A stretch of 64,000 nucleotides of DNA, taken from assembly GCF_015680235.1 (NCBI RefSeq), contig NZ_JADLJL010000004.1:1-64000 (forward strand). Direction: 5' to 3'. This document shows, piece by piece, positions 1 to 8,567 of the stretch. Both the position numbers and the translations under genes were made by a program. The DNA is from Pseudomonas guariconensis (lineage in GTDB: Bacteria > Pseudomonadota > Gammaproteobacteria > Pseudomonadales > Pseudomonadaceae). Below the pieces are notes generated by a model, which saw only the letters and a program-made list of their open reading frames with translations, was not told the origin of the DNA and did not search any database. Numbering within the stretch: the first letter of the stretch is position 1; the number at the start of each line of letters is the position of its first letter.

Positions 1-1102
1 TTTCGGCAGGCGCCGGATTCGGCGTCAGCTGTTCGAAGTTGCCGCCGGTGGCACCGGTAATGGTGGTGCTAACGGTGCTGCCATTGTTGTACACGTCATT
101 GGCCGGGGTCTGGAAGTCCACGGTGCCCGTGGTTTCGCCGGCCTTGATGGTGATGGTCTGGCCGTTGGACAGGGTGACAGTCACCGGCGTCTGGGCGGGG
201 TTGCTCAGGGTTACGGTATAGGTGATCACACCGCCTTCGCTCACGCTCGGCGTCGCGGTCAGCGTGGCTGTGGTGTTATCGATGGTATCGGTGACTTCGG
301 TTACCGCCGGGCGCGTGTCCGGGGTGACGACCAGGCCATTGCCACCGCTGGTGCCGGTGATGGAGGCGGAGATCTCGCCGCCGTCGACATACACCGTGTC
401 ATTCGGCGCGATGGTGACATTGACGCTGCCGCTGGTTTGGCCAGCCGGAATCACGATGACCGCGCCGTTGGACAGGGTCACGGTCAGGTTGGTCAATGGC
501 GGCTGGCCCACGGTGGCGGTATAGACGATCACGCCACCCGCTTCGGTGATCGAAGGAGTGGCGGTCAGGGTCAGGCCGGTGGCCACGGGGACGTTGTTGG
601 CCATCGTGCCGTTGGGGTCGAGTCCGCCGATCTCCTCATTGGCCTGCGCGACTGCAAAGCCCAGAGGGTCGGTCGAGAAGCCGATGGTCGGGTCCACGGC
701 GCCCGCGGTTTCCTCGAGCATCACGAAGCTATGGCCGCCCCCCAAGGCGCCATTGCCACCCGCTGAAGCCGGGCCGGCTGCCGGTGCCTCGAGTTCGGTA
801 CTCGGGTCGAGGCCCGCGGCGATGGCCTGCTGCAGTTCTTCCACGGAAGGCGCCGCCTGGGCGGTTGCCTGGCTCAGGTCGGCAGTGCTGTCGGGCGCGT
901 CGGCGCTCCACTGGGAGTCGCGGCCCAAGTCGAGCAGGCGGCCATCGGCCAGCTCCAGAGTGACGGCGCCACCCGGGCCGGTCAGCACCTGCTCGCCGAC
1001 GAACAGGCGGTCGCCTTCGACCAGCACACGGCGGATGCCTTCAGGGGATTCTGCGACGACTTGGCCAACAATGCTTTTGACGATGGCAACAACACTGCTC
1101 AT
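1..1102 (-). CDS. lapA: Giant surface adhesin LapA, N-terminal part (runs off the left edge)
   Basis: Only the first 367 codons are present; the 3' end lies outside the window. LapA is the large repeat adhesin that attaches P. putida and P. fluorescens to surfaces. The N-terminus (MSSVVAIVKSIVGQVVAESP) and the LADGRLLDLG segment near residues 51-60 match the retention module that plugs LapE. Residues 107-110 read PAAG, so Ala108/Ala109 sit at the di-alanine position cut by the periplasmic protease LapG. From about residue 170 there are roughly 100-residue repeats rich in Thr, Ser, Val and Gly (starting LTLTATPSITEAGG and ATLTATPSVSEGG), typical of Ig-like extender repeats. The minus-strand ribosome-binding site is GGGAGAG before ATG. 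The gene is divergent from lapE. Left-edge truncation is due to the window, not a defect. Confidence 0.93.
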   Translation of the reverse strand, partial: MSSVVAIVKSIVGQVVAESPEGIRRVLVEGDRLFVGEQVLTGPGGAVTLELADGRLLDLGRDSQWSADAPDSTADLSQATAQAAPSVEELQQAIAAGLDPSTELEAPAAGPASAGGNGALGGGHSFVMLEETAGAVDPTIGFSTDPLGFAVAQANEEIGGLDPNGTMANNVPVATGLTLTATPSITEAGGVIVYTATVGQPPLTNLTVTLSNGAVIVIPAGQTSGSVNVTIAPNDTVYVDGGEISASITGTSGGNGLVVTPDTRPAVTEVTDTIDNTTATLTATPSVSEGGVITYTVTLSNPAQTPVTVTLSNGQTITIKAGETTGTVDFQTPANDVYNNGSTVSTTITGATGGNFEQLTPNPAPAE

Positions 1103-1187
1103 TGGACTCTCCCGGTTTCCCGTTCAGATGGCTTCCATGCCCAGCCGGTGTACGTGTGCGGCCTGCCGATGGAATATTTCAAAAAAG

Positions 1188-1281
1188 TTTTGACGCGTTA
1201 ATTCGTCAAATTTACGTCTATAATTTCTGGCTATTAACTTTATGCCAAAGTATTGACCTTCTGGTTGTCATCCTAAACAAT
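1188..1281. promoter_or_regulatory. lapA-lapE divergent control region
   Basis: The 344 bases between lapA (1102) and lapE (1447) are much more AT-rich than their surroundings and hold no gene. An inverted repeat TTTGACG (1189-1195) and CGTCAAA (1204-1210) with an 8-base spacer is visible. On the plus strand TATAAT (1219-1224) is a good -10, and TTGACC (1253-1258) with AACAAT 17 bases downstream (1276-1281) is a second, weaker promoter candidate for lapE. lapA is known to be activated by FleQ and c-di-GMP in P. putida. The repeat does not clearly match the published FleQ consensus, so the regulator is not assigned. Confidence 0.4.
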
Positions 1282-1446
1282 CGTCCAAGTAATGTCACAT
1301 TGATATTTAACCGGCAGCCATCCTTCCTTCGTACATCCAGTACCCCTTCGGAAGTCCGTATTACGGTCCATCAGGTCGCCATTTTCCAAGGTTGGAACAG
1401 CTACGGCTGTGATTTGGGACAACAGCTCCCTCGGGAATCAGTAAAA

Positions 1447-2784
1447 ATGCGTGCGTCACTGTTCACCGCTATTCCTCTCGCTTTTGCCGCCACTTTCGCC
1501 CAAGCACAAACCCTGCCTGAAGCCATGCAGAAGGCACTCGAGGTGCACCCGGAAATCCAGGCCGGGGTCAACGCTCGGGTGGCTGCGGACTATCAACTGC
1601 GCGCCGCGCAGGGCGGCTATTTGCCGCGGGTCGACCTGACGGCCGGTTATGGTCGGGAGGGGACTGACAGCCCGAGTACCGGCAATCGATGGGAGACGCT
1701 GAACCGTGGCGAGTCCGCCGTGCGTCTTCGGCAAATGGTTTTTGACGGTTTCGCCACCTCCAGCGAGGTCGGGCGTCAACAAGCCACCGTCAATGCCCGG
1801 GCCTACTCGTTGATGGGAACCTCCGAGCGCACCGCGTTGACGGTCGCCCAGGTGTACCTGGATGTATTGGCGCGTCGCGAGATGGTGCGCCTGGCCGAGG
1901 ACAACCTGCGCAACCACGAACGCATCCTCGACCAGATTCAGCTGCGTACAAGCCGCGGTGTCGGTCGCATGGCCGACCTCGACCAGGCCGAGGCGCGCCT
2001 GGCCCAGGCACGCAACAACCTGATCACCGAGCAGACCAACCTGGCCGATGCCAACACCAACTACCTGAGCGTGGTGGGCCAGATGCCGGATGAGCTCAGC
2101 AAGCCCGCGCCGTTCATCGACCTGCTGCCGGCCAACCTCGAAGAAGCACGCTTGCAGATGATCGAGAGCAGCCCGGTACTGCGCTCGGCCGAATCGGATA
2201 TCGCGGCTGCGGAGAAACAGTACGAGGCGGCCAAGTCCAGCTTCTACCCGCGCTTCGATGCAGAACTCGGCCGCACGGCCGATAACAACCTGGACGGTGC
2301 CCATGGTCACAACAATGAGTGGCAGGCCATGCTGCGCATGAACTTCAACCTGTATGCCGGTGGCAGTAACAAGGCCGACCTGCAGTCCAAGTCGTACCTG
2401 GCCAACCAGGCGCTGGACATTCGTAACAATGCCTTGCGTCAGCTCAATGAAGAACTGGGCCTGGCATGGAATGCTCTGGACAACGCCAATGCCCAGTTGC
2501 CGATCGCCCGGCAATACGTCGACCACAGTAACCGCGTGCGCAGTGCCTACCAGCAGCAGTTCAGCCTCGGCGAGCGCACCTTGCTCGACCTGCTCGACAG
2601 TGAAAATGAAACCTTCACCGCCCAGCGTCGTCTCGTAGAAGTAATGAATCTACAATTGTTTACTCAGTATCGAATCAAGACGACCATTGGTCAGCTGCTC
2701 AAGAGCCAGGGTGTCGTAGCTCCCATGGCGACCGTAGTGCAGAACGACCTGAAACCCAAGGTGAGCCTTCCAGGCATGAACTGA
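1447..2784 (+). CDS. lapE: TolC-family outer-membrane channel LapE of the LapA type I secretion system
   Basis: A 445-residue TolC/OEP-family protein that forms the outer-membrane channel for LapA export and, by family knowledge, holds the LapA retention module. The start ATG at 1447 gives a clear signal peptide (MRASLFTAIPLAFAATFAQAQ). Upstream in-frame sequence is AT-rich intergenic DNA and does not look coding. The two OEP repeats show long amphipathic helices, for example the RMADLDQAEARLAQARNN stretch and the closing SLGERTLLDLLDSENE motif typical of the family. It is followed after 45 bases by lapB, so lapE-lapB-lapC form one operon reading away from lapA. Confidence 0.9.
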   Translation: MRASLFTAIPLAFAATFAQAQTLPEAMQKALEVHPEIQAGVNARVAADYQLRAAQGGYLPRVDLTAGYGREGTDSPSTGNRWETLNRGESAVRLRQMVFDGFATSSEVGRQQATVNARAYSLMGTSERTALTVAQVYLDVLARREMVRLAEDNLRNHERILDQIQLRTSRGVGRMADLDQAEARLAQARNNLITEQTNLADANTNYLSVVGQMPDELSKPAPFIDLLPANLEEARLQMIESSPVLRSAESDIAAAEKQYEAAKSSFYPRFDAELGRTADNNLDGAHGHNNEWQAMLRMNFNLYAGGSNKADLQSKSYLANQALDIRNNALRQLNEELGLAWNALDNANAQLPIARQYVDHSNRVRSAYQQQFSLGERTLLDLLDSENETFTAQRRLVEVMNLQLFTQYRIKTTIGQLLKSQGVVAPMATVVQNDLKPKVSLPGMN

Positions 2785-2829
2785 AAGGCGCACCCGCCCC
2801 ATCTAAACCAAGGATGAAGAGAGCGCCGC

Positions 2830-4986
2830 GTGGAATCCGAAGTCCGTCGAGTCCAACTCAGCCACGATCCACGCAGTCAGCATGACGACCCTTTGCTGGA
2901 CAGTCTGCTGACCCTGTGTGTCCTGCATCAAAAGCCCGCCAGTCGGGCCATGCTGACCACCGGCCTGCCGTTGCCTGCCCAGCGCCTGAGCCCCGAGCTG
3001 CTGCCCCGCGCGGCCGCCCGGGCCGGTCTGCAGGGGCGCTTGCTGCAGCGCAAGCTCGAGCACATCCCCAGCATCGCGATGCCGGCCATGCTGTTGCTCA
3101 AGGAAGGCCGCAGCGCCGTCTTGCTCGGTTGGGAGAACCACGACACGGCACGCCTGCTGCTCAGCGAGAGCGACGGTGGCGAAGTGCACATCAGCCGCGA
3201 GGCGCTGCTGGAGGACTACAGCGGCCTGGTGTTCTTCGCCCAGCCGCAGCACAAGTTCGACGTCAACCACGGCAACCTGATCCCGCGTGCGCGCTCCTGG
3301 TTCCGCGATACCCTGATGCGCAGCCGCTGGTTGTACATCGATGCCATTGCCGCGAGCCTGGTGATCAACCTCATCGCCCTGGCCGCGCCGCTGTTCGTGA
3401 TGAACGTCTACGACCGGGTGGTGCCCAACCAGGCTACTTCGACCCTCTGGGTACTGGCGATCGGCATCACCGGGGCCTATATCTTCGACCTGATCCTCAA
3501 GGGCCTGCGCAGCCTCTGCCTGGACCTTGCCGGCAAGAAGACCGACTTGATCATCTCGGCGACCCTGTTCGAGCGCATCGTCGGCATGGCCATGAAGTAC
3601 CGTCCCGCCAGGGTCGGCAGCTTTGCCCAGAACATCCATGAGTTCCAGGGGTTGCGCGATTTTCTCGCCTCGCTGACCCTGACCAGCCTGATCGACCTGC
3701 CGTTCACCGTGCTCATCCTGATCGTCATCGCCATCATCGGTGGGCATCTGGTATGGATACCGATCATTGCCTTCCCGCTGGCCCTGGGCATTGGCTACGC
3801 CCTGCAGAAACCGCTGATGGCCACCATGGAGCGGACCATGGCGCTTGCCGCCGAGCGCCAGTCCAGCCTGATCGAAACCCTGGCCGGGCTCGATGCGGTG
3901 AAGGTCAACAACGCCGAAAGCGAACGCCAGTACATGTGGGAGCAAACCCTCGGCACCCTCAGCCGCCTGGAGCTGCGGGTCAAGATGCTGTCGAGTCTGG
4001 CGATGAACATCACCTCGCTGGTCCAGCAGCTGGCAGGCGTGGCGATGATCTGCGTCGGCGTCTACCTGATCATCGACGGCCAGCTCACCATGGGTGGGCT
4101 GGTAGCCTGCTACATGCTCAGCGGCCGCGCCCTCGGCCCGCTCAGCCAGCTCAATGGCCTGCTGGCGCGCTACCAGCAGGCCAAGGTGACCATGACCGCC
4201 ACCGACCAAATGATGGAGCTGCCCCAGGAGCGCAATTTCGAGGAACGGCCCATGAGCCGCCGCACCCTGCAAGGCGCCATCGAGTTCCGAGGGGTCGACT
4301 TCACTTACCCGAACCAGCAAAACCAGGCCCTCAAGGGCATCAACCTGAACATTCGCCCAGGCGAAAAGATTGGCATCATCGGCCGTAGCGGCTCGGGCAA
4401 GAGCTCGCTGGCCAAGCTGATCGTCGGCCTCTACCAGGCCGACAACGGTTCGTTGCTGGTCGATGGCGTGGACATCCGCCAGGTGGATGTCAGCGAGTTG
4501 CGTCACAACATCGGCTACGTGCCCCAAGACATCCAGCTGCTGGCCGGTACCCTGCGCGACAATCTGGTCAGTGGCGCCCGCTACATCGAGGACCAGCTGG
4601 TGCTGCAGGCAGCGGAGCTTGCGGGTGTGCACGAGTTCGCCCGCCTGCACCCGGACGGCTACGAGCTGCAGGTCGGCGAGCGTGGCCAAAACCTCTCCGG
4701 CGGCCAGCGGCAGAACGTCGCCCTGGGTCGTGCGCTGCTGCTCAACCCGCAGATCCTGCTGCTCGACGAGCCCACCAGCGCCATGGACAACACCGGCGAA
4801 GAGCGCCTCAAGCAGCGGTTGCAGGCGGTGATCGAGAACAAGACCGTGCTGCTGGTCACTCACCGTGCCTCGCTGTTGTCGCTGGTCGATCGCCTGGTGG
4901 TCATCGACCGAGGGCAGATTGTCGCCGATGGCCCGAAGGCCGCGGTCATGGATGCGCTGAAGAAGGGGCAGATCAGTGTTGCATAA
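2830..4986 (+). CDS. lapB: LapB, type I secretion ABC transporter (fused permease and ATPase)
   Basis: 718 residues. This is the inner-membrane energy-coupling component that exports LapA. Residues 1 to about 140 form an N-terminal C39-like domain without the catalytic Cys motif (LCVLHQKPAS occupies its place), as in transporters of RTX-type adhesins that do not cleave a leader. The six-helix membrane domain spans roughly 165-430 (for example FVMNVYDRVVPNQ). The nucleotide-binding domain has Walker A GRSGSGKSS near residue 520, signature LSGGQ and Walker B ILLLDEPTSAMD. The start is a GTG at 2830; the protein reads MESEVRRVQLSHDPRSQ. Its last 11 bases overlap lapC, so the two are probably translationally coupled. 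Confidence 0.93.
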   Translation: MESEVRRVQLSHDPRSQHDDPLLDSLLTLCVLHQKPASRAMLTTGLPLPAQRLSPELLPRAAARAGLQGRLLQRKLEHIPSIAMPAMLLLKEGRSAVLLGWENHDTARLLLSESDGGEVHISREALLEDYSGLVFFAQPQHKFDVNHGNLIPRARSWFRDTLMRSRWLYIDAIAASLVINLIALAAPLFVMNVYDRVVPNQATSTLWVLAIGITGAYIFDLILKGLRSLCLDLAGKKTDLIISATLFERIVGMAMKYRPARVGSFAQNIHEFQGLRDFLASLTLTSLIDLPFTVLILIVIAIIGGHLVWIPIIAFPLALGIGYALQKPLMATMERTMALAAERQSSLIETLAGLDAVKVNNAESERQYMWEQTLGTLSRLELRVKMLSSLAMNITSLVQQLAGVAMICVGVYLIIDGQLTMGGLVACYMLSGRALGPLSQLNGLLARYQQAKVTMTATDQMMELPQERNFEERPMSRRTLQGAIEFRGVDFTYPNQQNQALKGINLNIRPGEKIGIIGRSGSGKSSLAKLIVGLYQADNGSLLVDGVDIRQVDVSELRHNIGYVPQDIQLLAGTLRDNLVSGARYIEDQLVLQAAELAGVHEFARLHPDGYELQVGERGQNLSGGQRQNVALGRALLLNPQILLLDEPTSAMDNTGEERLKQRLQAVIENKTVLLVTHRASLLSLVDRLVVIDRGQIVADGPKAAVMDALKKGQISVA

Positions 4987-6349
4987 GCTGGATATGGGGC
5001 GTTTCACGGACAACCTGCGCCGCTATTTCAAAGGTTCGGAATCGCTCAGCGGGCCCCTGCCCGAGGTCAACAAGGCCCTGATCGAGGATGCGCCACGTGT
5101 CGTGCGCCTGACCATCTGGGGGGTGATCGCCTTCTTCGTGTTCCTGATCGTCTGGGCCAGCTTCGCCCACATCGACGAGGTCACCCGTGGCGAAGGCAAG
5201 GCCATCCCCTCGTCCAAGGTGCAGAAGATCCAGAACCTGGAAGGCGGCATCGTTGCTGAAATCTTCGCCAAGGAAGGGGAGGTGGTGGAAGTCGGCCAGC
5301 CGCTGCTGCGCCTGGACGAAACCCGCTTCGCCTCCAACGTCGGCGAAACCGAGGCTGACCGCCTGGCCATGGCCCTTCGCGTCGAACGCCTGAGTGCCGA
5401 GGTCGAGGACCGTCCGTTGAAGATCGACGAAGCGCTGCGCAAGGCCGCTCCGAGCCAGGCCGCCAATGAAGAGTCGCTGTACTTGAGCCGTCGCCAGCAA
5501 CTGCAGGACGAAATCGGCGGCCTGCAACAACAGTTGGTGCAGCGCGAGCAGGAACTGCGCGAATTCAATTCCAAGCGTGCCCAGTACGCCAACAGCCTGC
5601 GCCTGCTGCGCCAGGAAATCTCCATGTCCGAGCCGCTGGTCGCCCAGGGTGCGATTTCCCAAGTCGAGATCCTGCGTCTTCGCCGGGCCGAGGTGGAGAA
5701 TCGTGGCCAGCTGGATGCCACCGCCCTGGCCATCCCGCGCGCCGAGGCGGCGATCAGGGAGGTCCAGAGCAAGATTGAGGAAACCCGCGGCAAGTTCCGC
5801 AGCGAGGCCCTCACCCAGCTCAACGAGGCGCGTACAGAGCTGAACAAGGCCACCGCCACCAGCAAAGCACTGGACGACCGGGTCAACCGCACCCTGGTCA
5901 CCTCGCCGGTGCGCGGCATCGTCAAGCAATTGCTGGTCAATACCATCGGTGGCGTGATCCAGCCGGGCAGCGATATCGTCGAGATTGTGCCGCTCGACGA
6001 CAGCCTGGTCATCGAGGCGAAGATCCTGCCCAAGGACATCGCCTTCCTGCACCCCGGGCAAGAAGCCACGGTCAAGTTCACCGCCTACGACTACACCATC
6101 TACGGCGGGCTCAAGGCCAAGCTGGAACAGATCGGTGCCGACACCATCACCGACGAAGACAAGAAGACCACCTACTACCTAATCAAGCTGCGTACCGACC
6201 GCAGCCACCTGGGCACCGATGAAAAGCCGCTGCTGATCATTCCTGGGATGGTCGCCACCGTGGACATCATGACCGGCAAAAAAACCATCATGAGCTACCT
6301 GCTCAAGCCGATCATCAAGGCTCAGTCGGAAGCCTTGCGAGAGCGCTGA
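4976..6349 (+). CDS. lapC: LapC, membrane fusion protein (HlyD family) of the LapA exporter
   Basis: 457 residues. Periplasmic adaptor bridging LapB and LapE. One N-terminal membrane helix (about residues 42-60, VIAFFVFLIVWASF) is followed by a lipoyl-like half motif (NLEGGIVAEIFAKEGEVVEVGQ), a long coiled-coil hairpin (about 120-280), and the second half (VTSPVRGIVKQLLVNTIGGV). The start chosen is GTG 4976, preceded by AAGGGG, inside the end of lapB; ATG 4994 is the alternative. lapD and lapG do not follow it. The operon ends in a REP sequence. Confidence 0.92.
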   Translation: MLHKLDMGRFTDNLRRYFKGSESLSGPLPEVNKALIEDAPRVVRLTIWGVIAFFVFLIVWASFAHIDEVTRGEGKAIPSSKVQKIQNLEGGIVAEIFAKEGEVVEVGQPLLRLDETRFASNVGETEADRLAMALRVERLSAEVEDRPLKIDEALRKAAPSQAANEESLYLSRRQQLQDEIGGLQQQLVQREQELREFNSKRAQYANSLRLLRQEISMSEPLVAQGAISQVEILRLRRAEVENRGQLDATALAIPRAEAAIREVQSKIEETRGKFRSEALTQLNEARTELNKATATSKALDDRVNRTLVTSPVRGIVKQLLVNTIGGVIQPGSDIVEIVPLDDSLVIEAKILPKDIAFLHPGQEATVKFTAYDYTIYGGLKAKLEQIGADTITDEDKKTTYYLIKLRTDRSHLGTDEKPLLIIPGMVATVDIMTGKKTIMSYLLKPIIKAQSEALRER

Positions 6350-6367
6350 CCCCCTGAGGGCCGCTTC

Positions 6368-6411
6368 CTGTAGGAGCGGCCTTGTGCCGCGATGGGGCGC
6401 GTAGCGGCCCC
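6368..6411. repeat. REP element downstream of lapC
   Basis: Imperfect palindrome of the TGTAGGAGCGGCCTTGTGCCGCGA class, followed by a second short hairpin (GGGGCGCGTAGCGGCCCC). It lies directly after the lapC stop and may protect the 3' end of the lap mRNA. There is no U-tract, so it is not an intrinsic terminator. Confidence 0.8.
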
Positions 6412-6463
6412 AAACGTTTAGCCGACCGGCATTAGGCGTAGACCTCGCATATATTTATTCCTT

Positions 6464-6500
6464 AAAGATATTTAAATTATCTTTCTTATGACTTTATAGT
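6464..6500 (+). promoter_or_regulatory. AT-rich palindrome and -10 upstream of the dioxygenase/ABC operon
   Basis: A 21-base near-perfect palindrome, AAAGATA TTTAAAT TATCTTT (6464-6484, 9 of 10 pairs), is followed by TATAGT (6495-6500). The palindrome covers the expected -35 position, which fits an activator such as a LysR-type sulfur regulator. That assignment is inference. A second hairpin, CACACGGGAAATGACCCCGTGCG, lies at about 6551-6573 in the leader. Confidence 0.4.
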
Positions 6501-6623
6501 CCTCCCCACTGCGTACCTGCCGACCAATCGGCGCGCCGCACGACTTGAACCCACACGGGAAATGACCCCGTGCGTTTCTGATCGTCGCGCGCCCTTGAGT
6601 CGCGCACTGCGTGGGAGTGAACA

Positions 6624-7523
6624 ATGTCAGCCGCCTCGAACGCCCTGTCGTCCATCGACAGCGCCCAGCCGCAAATCTTCGATATCCGCCCGTTCCCCGG
6701 TGCCGTCGGCGCCGAGATCGTTGGCCTCGACCTGAGCCGGCCAGTCAATGCCGCGGATTTCACCCGGATCCACCGTGCCCACCTCGATCATCACGTCCTG
6801 GTGTTTCGCGACCAACACATCACTCCCGACCAGCACATCGCCTTCAGCCGCCGCTTCGGTGAGCTGCAGATCCATGTGCTCAAGCAGTTCTTGCTCGAAG
6901 GGCACCCCGAAATCCTGATCGTTTCCAACATCATCGAAGACGGTCGCAACATTGGCCTGGGCGATGCTGGCAAGTTCTGGCATTCGGACCTCTCCTACAA
7001 AGCGCTGCCCAGCCTCGGCTCCATGCTGCATGCCCAAGAGCTGCCCAGCGAAGGTGGAGACACCTTGTTCGCCGACATGCACAAGGCCTGGGACGCGGTG
7101 CCCGAAGCATTGCGCAAGGTGGTCGAAGGTCGTAGCGCCGCTCATTCCTACACCGCCCGTTACGCCGAGACCAAGTTCGAGGGCAACTGGCGGCCAACGT
7201 TGACCGCCGCGCAATTGGCCGAGGTCAAGGAAGTCATCCACCCGGTGGTGCGCACCCACCCGGAAAACGGCCGTAAGGCGCTGTTCGTCAGCGAAGGCTT
7301 CACCACCCGCATCGTCGGTCTGCCAGATGACGAAAGCCGCGACGTGCTGCAGCAGCTCTACGCCTTGAGCGTGCTCGAACCGAACATCTACCGCCACCAT
7401 TGGCAGCCCCACGACCTGGTGTTCTGGGACAACCGCTCGTTGATCCACCTGGCCGCCGGTTGCCCCGCGCATTTGCGGCGCAAGCTGTACCGCACCACCA
7501 TCCAGGGCGATGCCCCTTTCTGA
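6624..7523 (+). CDS. TauD/TfdA-family Fe(II)/2-oxoglutarate dioxygenase
   Basis: 299 residues. The iron-binding facial triad is visible as His120-x-Asp122 (FWHSDLSYKALP) and His275 (RSLIHLAAG). The 2-oxoglutarate-binding Arg is probably in the C-terminal RRKLYRTTIQGD segment. TauD relatives oxidise taurine, alkylsulfonates, sulfate esters or 2,4-D; the substrate here is not evident. The gene heads a tight operon with a binding protein, ATPase and permease (spacings 18, 6 and 14 bases), so the imported compound is probably the oxygenase substrate, likely an organosulfur source. The start ATG lies 9 bases after GGGAG. Confidence 0.85.
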   Translation: MSAASNALSSIDSAQPQIFDIRPFPGAVGAEIVGLDLSRPVNAADFTRIHRAHLDHHVLVFRDQHITPDQHIAFSRRFGELQIHVLKQFLLEGHPEILIVSNIIEDGRNIGLGDAGKFWHSDLSYKALPSLGSMLHAQELPSEGGDTLFADMHKAWDAVPEALRKVVEGRSAAHSYTARYAETKFEGNWRPTLTAAQLAEVKEVIHPVVRTHPENGRKALFVSEGFTTRIVGLPDDESRDVLQQLYALSVLEPNIYRHHWQPHDLVFWDNRSLIHLAAGCPAHLRRKLYRTTIQGDAPF

Positions 7524-7541
7524 CGACCGAGGACAGTCATC

Positions 7542-8561
7542 ATGCGCAAATCCATCAGCCGCCTGGCAACAAGCATTGGCTTGGGCGTCACCCTGGTCGT
7601 CGGTAGCCTGGCGGCCCCGGCTGCGGCCCAGGCCGAAGGCAAGATCCGTATCGCCGAACAGTTCGGCATCGTCTACCTGCTGCTCAACGTGGTTCGCGAC
7701 CAGCAGTTGATCGAGAAGCATGGCAAGGCGCAGGGCATCGACATCCAGGTCGACTGGGCGCAGCTCTCCGGCGGTGCGGCGATCAATGACGCGCTGTTAT
7801 CCGGTTCGGTGGACATCGCTGGTGCAGGTGTCGGCCCCCTGTTGACCGTATGGGACCGCACCAAGGGTCGGCAGAACGTCAAGGCAGTGGCCTCGCTGGG
7901 CAATTTCCCGTACTACCTGGTCAGCAGCAACCCGAACGTGAAAACCATCGCCGACCTTGGCGCCAGCGACCGCATCGCCGTACCGGCGGTCGGCGTCTCG
8001 GTGCAGTCGCGCTTCCTGCAGTACGCCGCGGCCCAGCAGTGGGGCGACAAGGAATACGCCCGCCTGGACAAGTACACCCTGGCCGTGCCGCATCCGGACG
8101 CCACCGCAGCCTTGCTGGCCGGCGGCACCGAGCTCAACGGGCACTTTTCCAACCCGCCGTTCCAGGACCAGGTGCTAGCCAACAAGAACGTCCACGTGGT
8201 GCTCAACAGCTACGACCTGCTCGGGCCGAACTCACCGACCTTGCTGTTCGCCACCGAGCAGTTCCGCAAGGACAACCCCAAGACCTACAAGGCCTTCGTC
8301 GACGCGCTGGCCGAAGCCGCCGAGTTCGCCCAGAAAGACAAGGCCGCCGCTGCCGATACCTACATTCGCGTGACCAAGGCCAAGATCGACCGCGACACGC
8401 TGATCAAGCTGATCGACAACCCGCAATACGAGTTCACCGTCACGCCGAAGAACACCTACAAGCTGGCCGAGTTCCTCTACCGGGTCGGCGCCATCAAGCA
8501 CAAGCCCGAGTCGTGGAAGGATTACTTCTTCCAGGACGAACGCCCGCTGCAAGGGAGCTGA
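7542..8561 (+). CDS. ABC importer periplasmic binding protein (SsuA/TauA/NMT1-like)
   Basis: 339 residues with a signal peptide ending near residue 31 (PAAAQAEG). The mature protein begins KIRIAEQFGIVYLLLNVVRD, and the segments GGAAINDALLSGSVDIAGAG and LLAGGTELNGHFSNPPFQ are typical of the NMT1/SsuA fold that binds sulfonates, nitrate or pyrimidine precursors. The ligand is unknown. It is followed by its ATPase after 6 bases. The paired dioxygenase suggests an organosulfur or similar aliphatic ligand. Confidence 0.85.
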   Translation: MRKSISRLATSIGLGVTLVVGSLAAPAAAQAEGKIRIAEQFGIVYLLLNVVRDQQLIEKHGKAQGIDIQVDWAQLSGGAAINDALLSGSVDIAGAGVGPLLTVWDRTKGRQNVKAVASLGNFPYYLVSSNPNVKTIADLGASDRIAVPAVGVSVQSRFLQYAAAQQWGDKEYARLDKYTLAVPHPDATAALLAGGTELNGHFSNPPFQDQVLANKNVHVVLNSYDLLGPNSPTLLFATEQFRKDNPKTYKAFVDALAEAAEFAQKDKAAAADTYIRVTKAKIDRDTLIKLIDNPQYEFTVTPKNTYKLAEFLYRVGAIKHKPESWKDYFFQDERPLQGS

Positions 8562-8567
8562 TCGACG

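Noticed and set aside
39..1193. Plus-strand open frames across the first kilobase.
   Set aside because: They lie opposite lapA, whose minus-strand translation gives a complete retention module and Ig-like repeats.
2803..5013. Very long open frame on the minus strand opposite lapB (736 codons).
   Set aside because: Shadow of a strongly GC-biased gene. lapB carries complete ABC transporter motifs on the other strand, and the antisense product has no recognisable features and no ribosome-binding site. The same reasoning removes long antisense frames opposite ppk (22006-23745), rho (26727-28052), the FUSC gene and gcvP.
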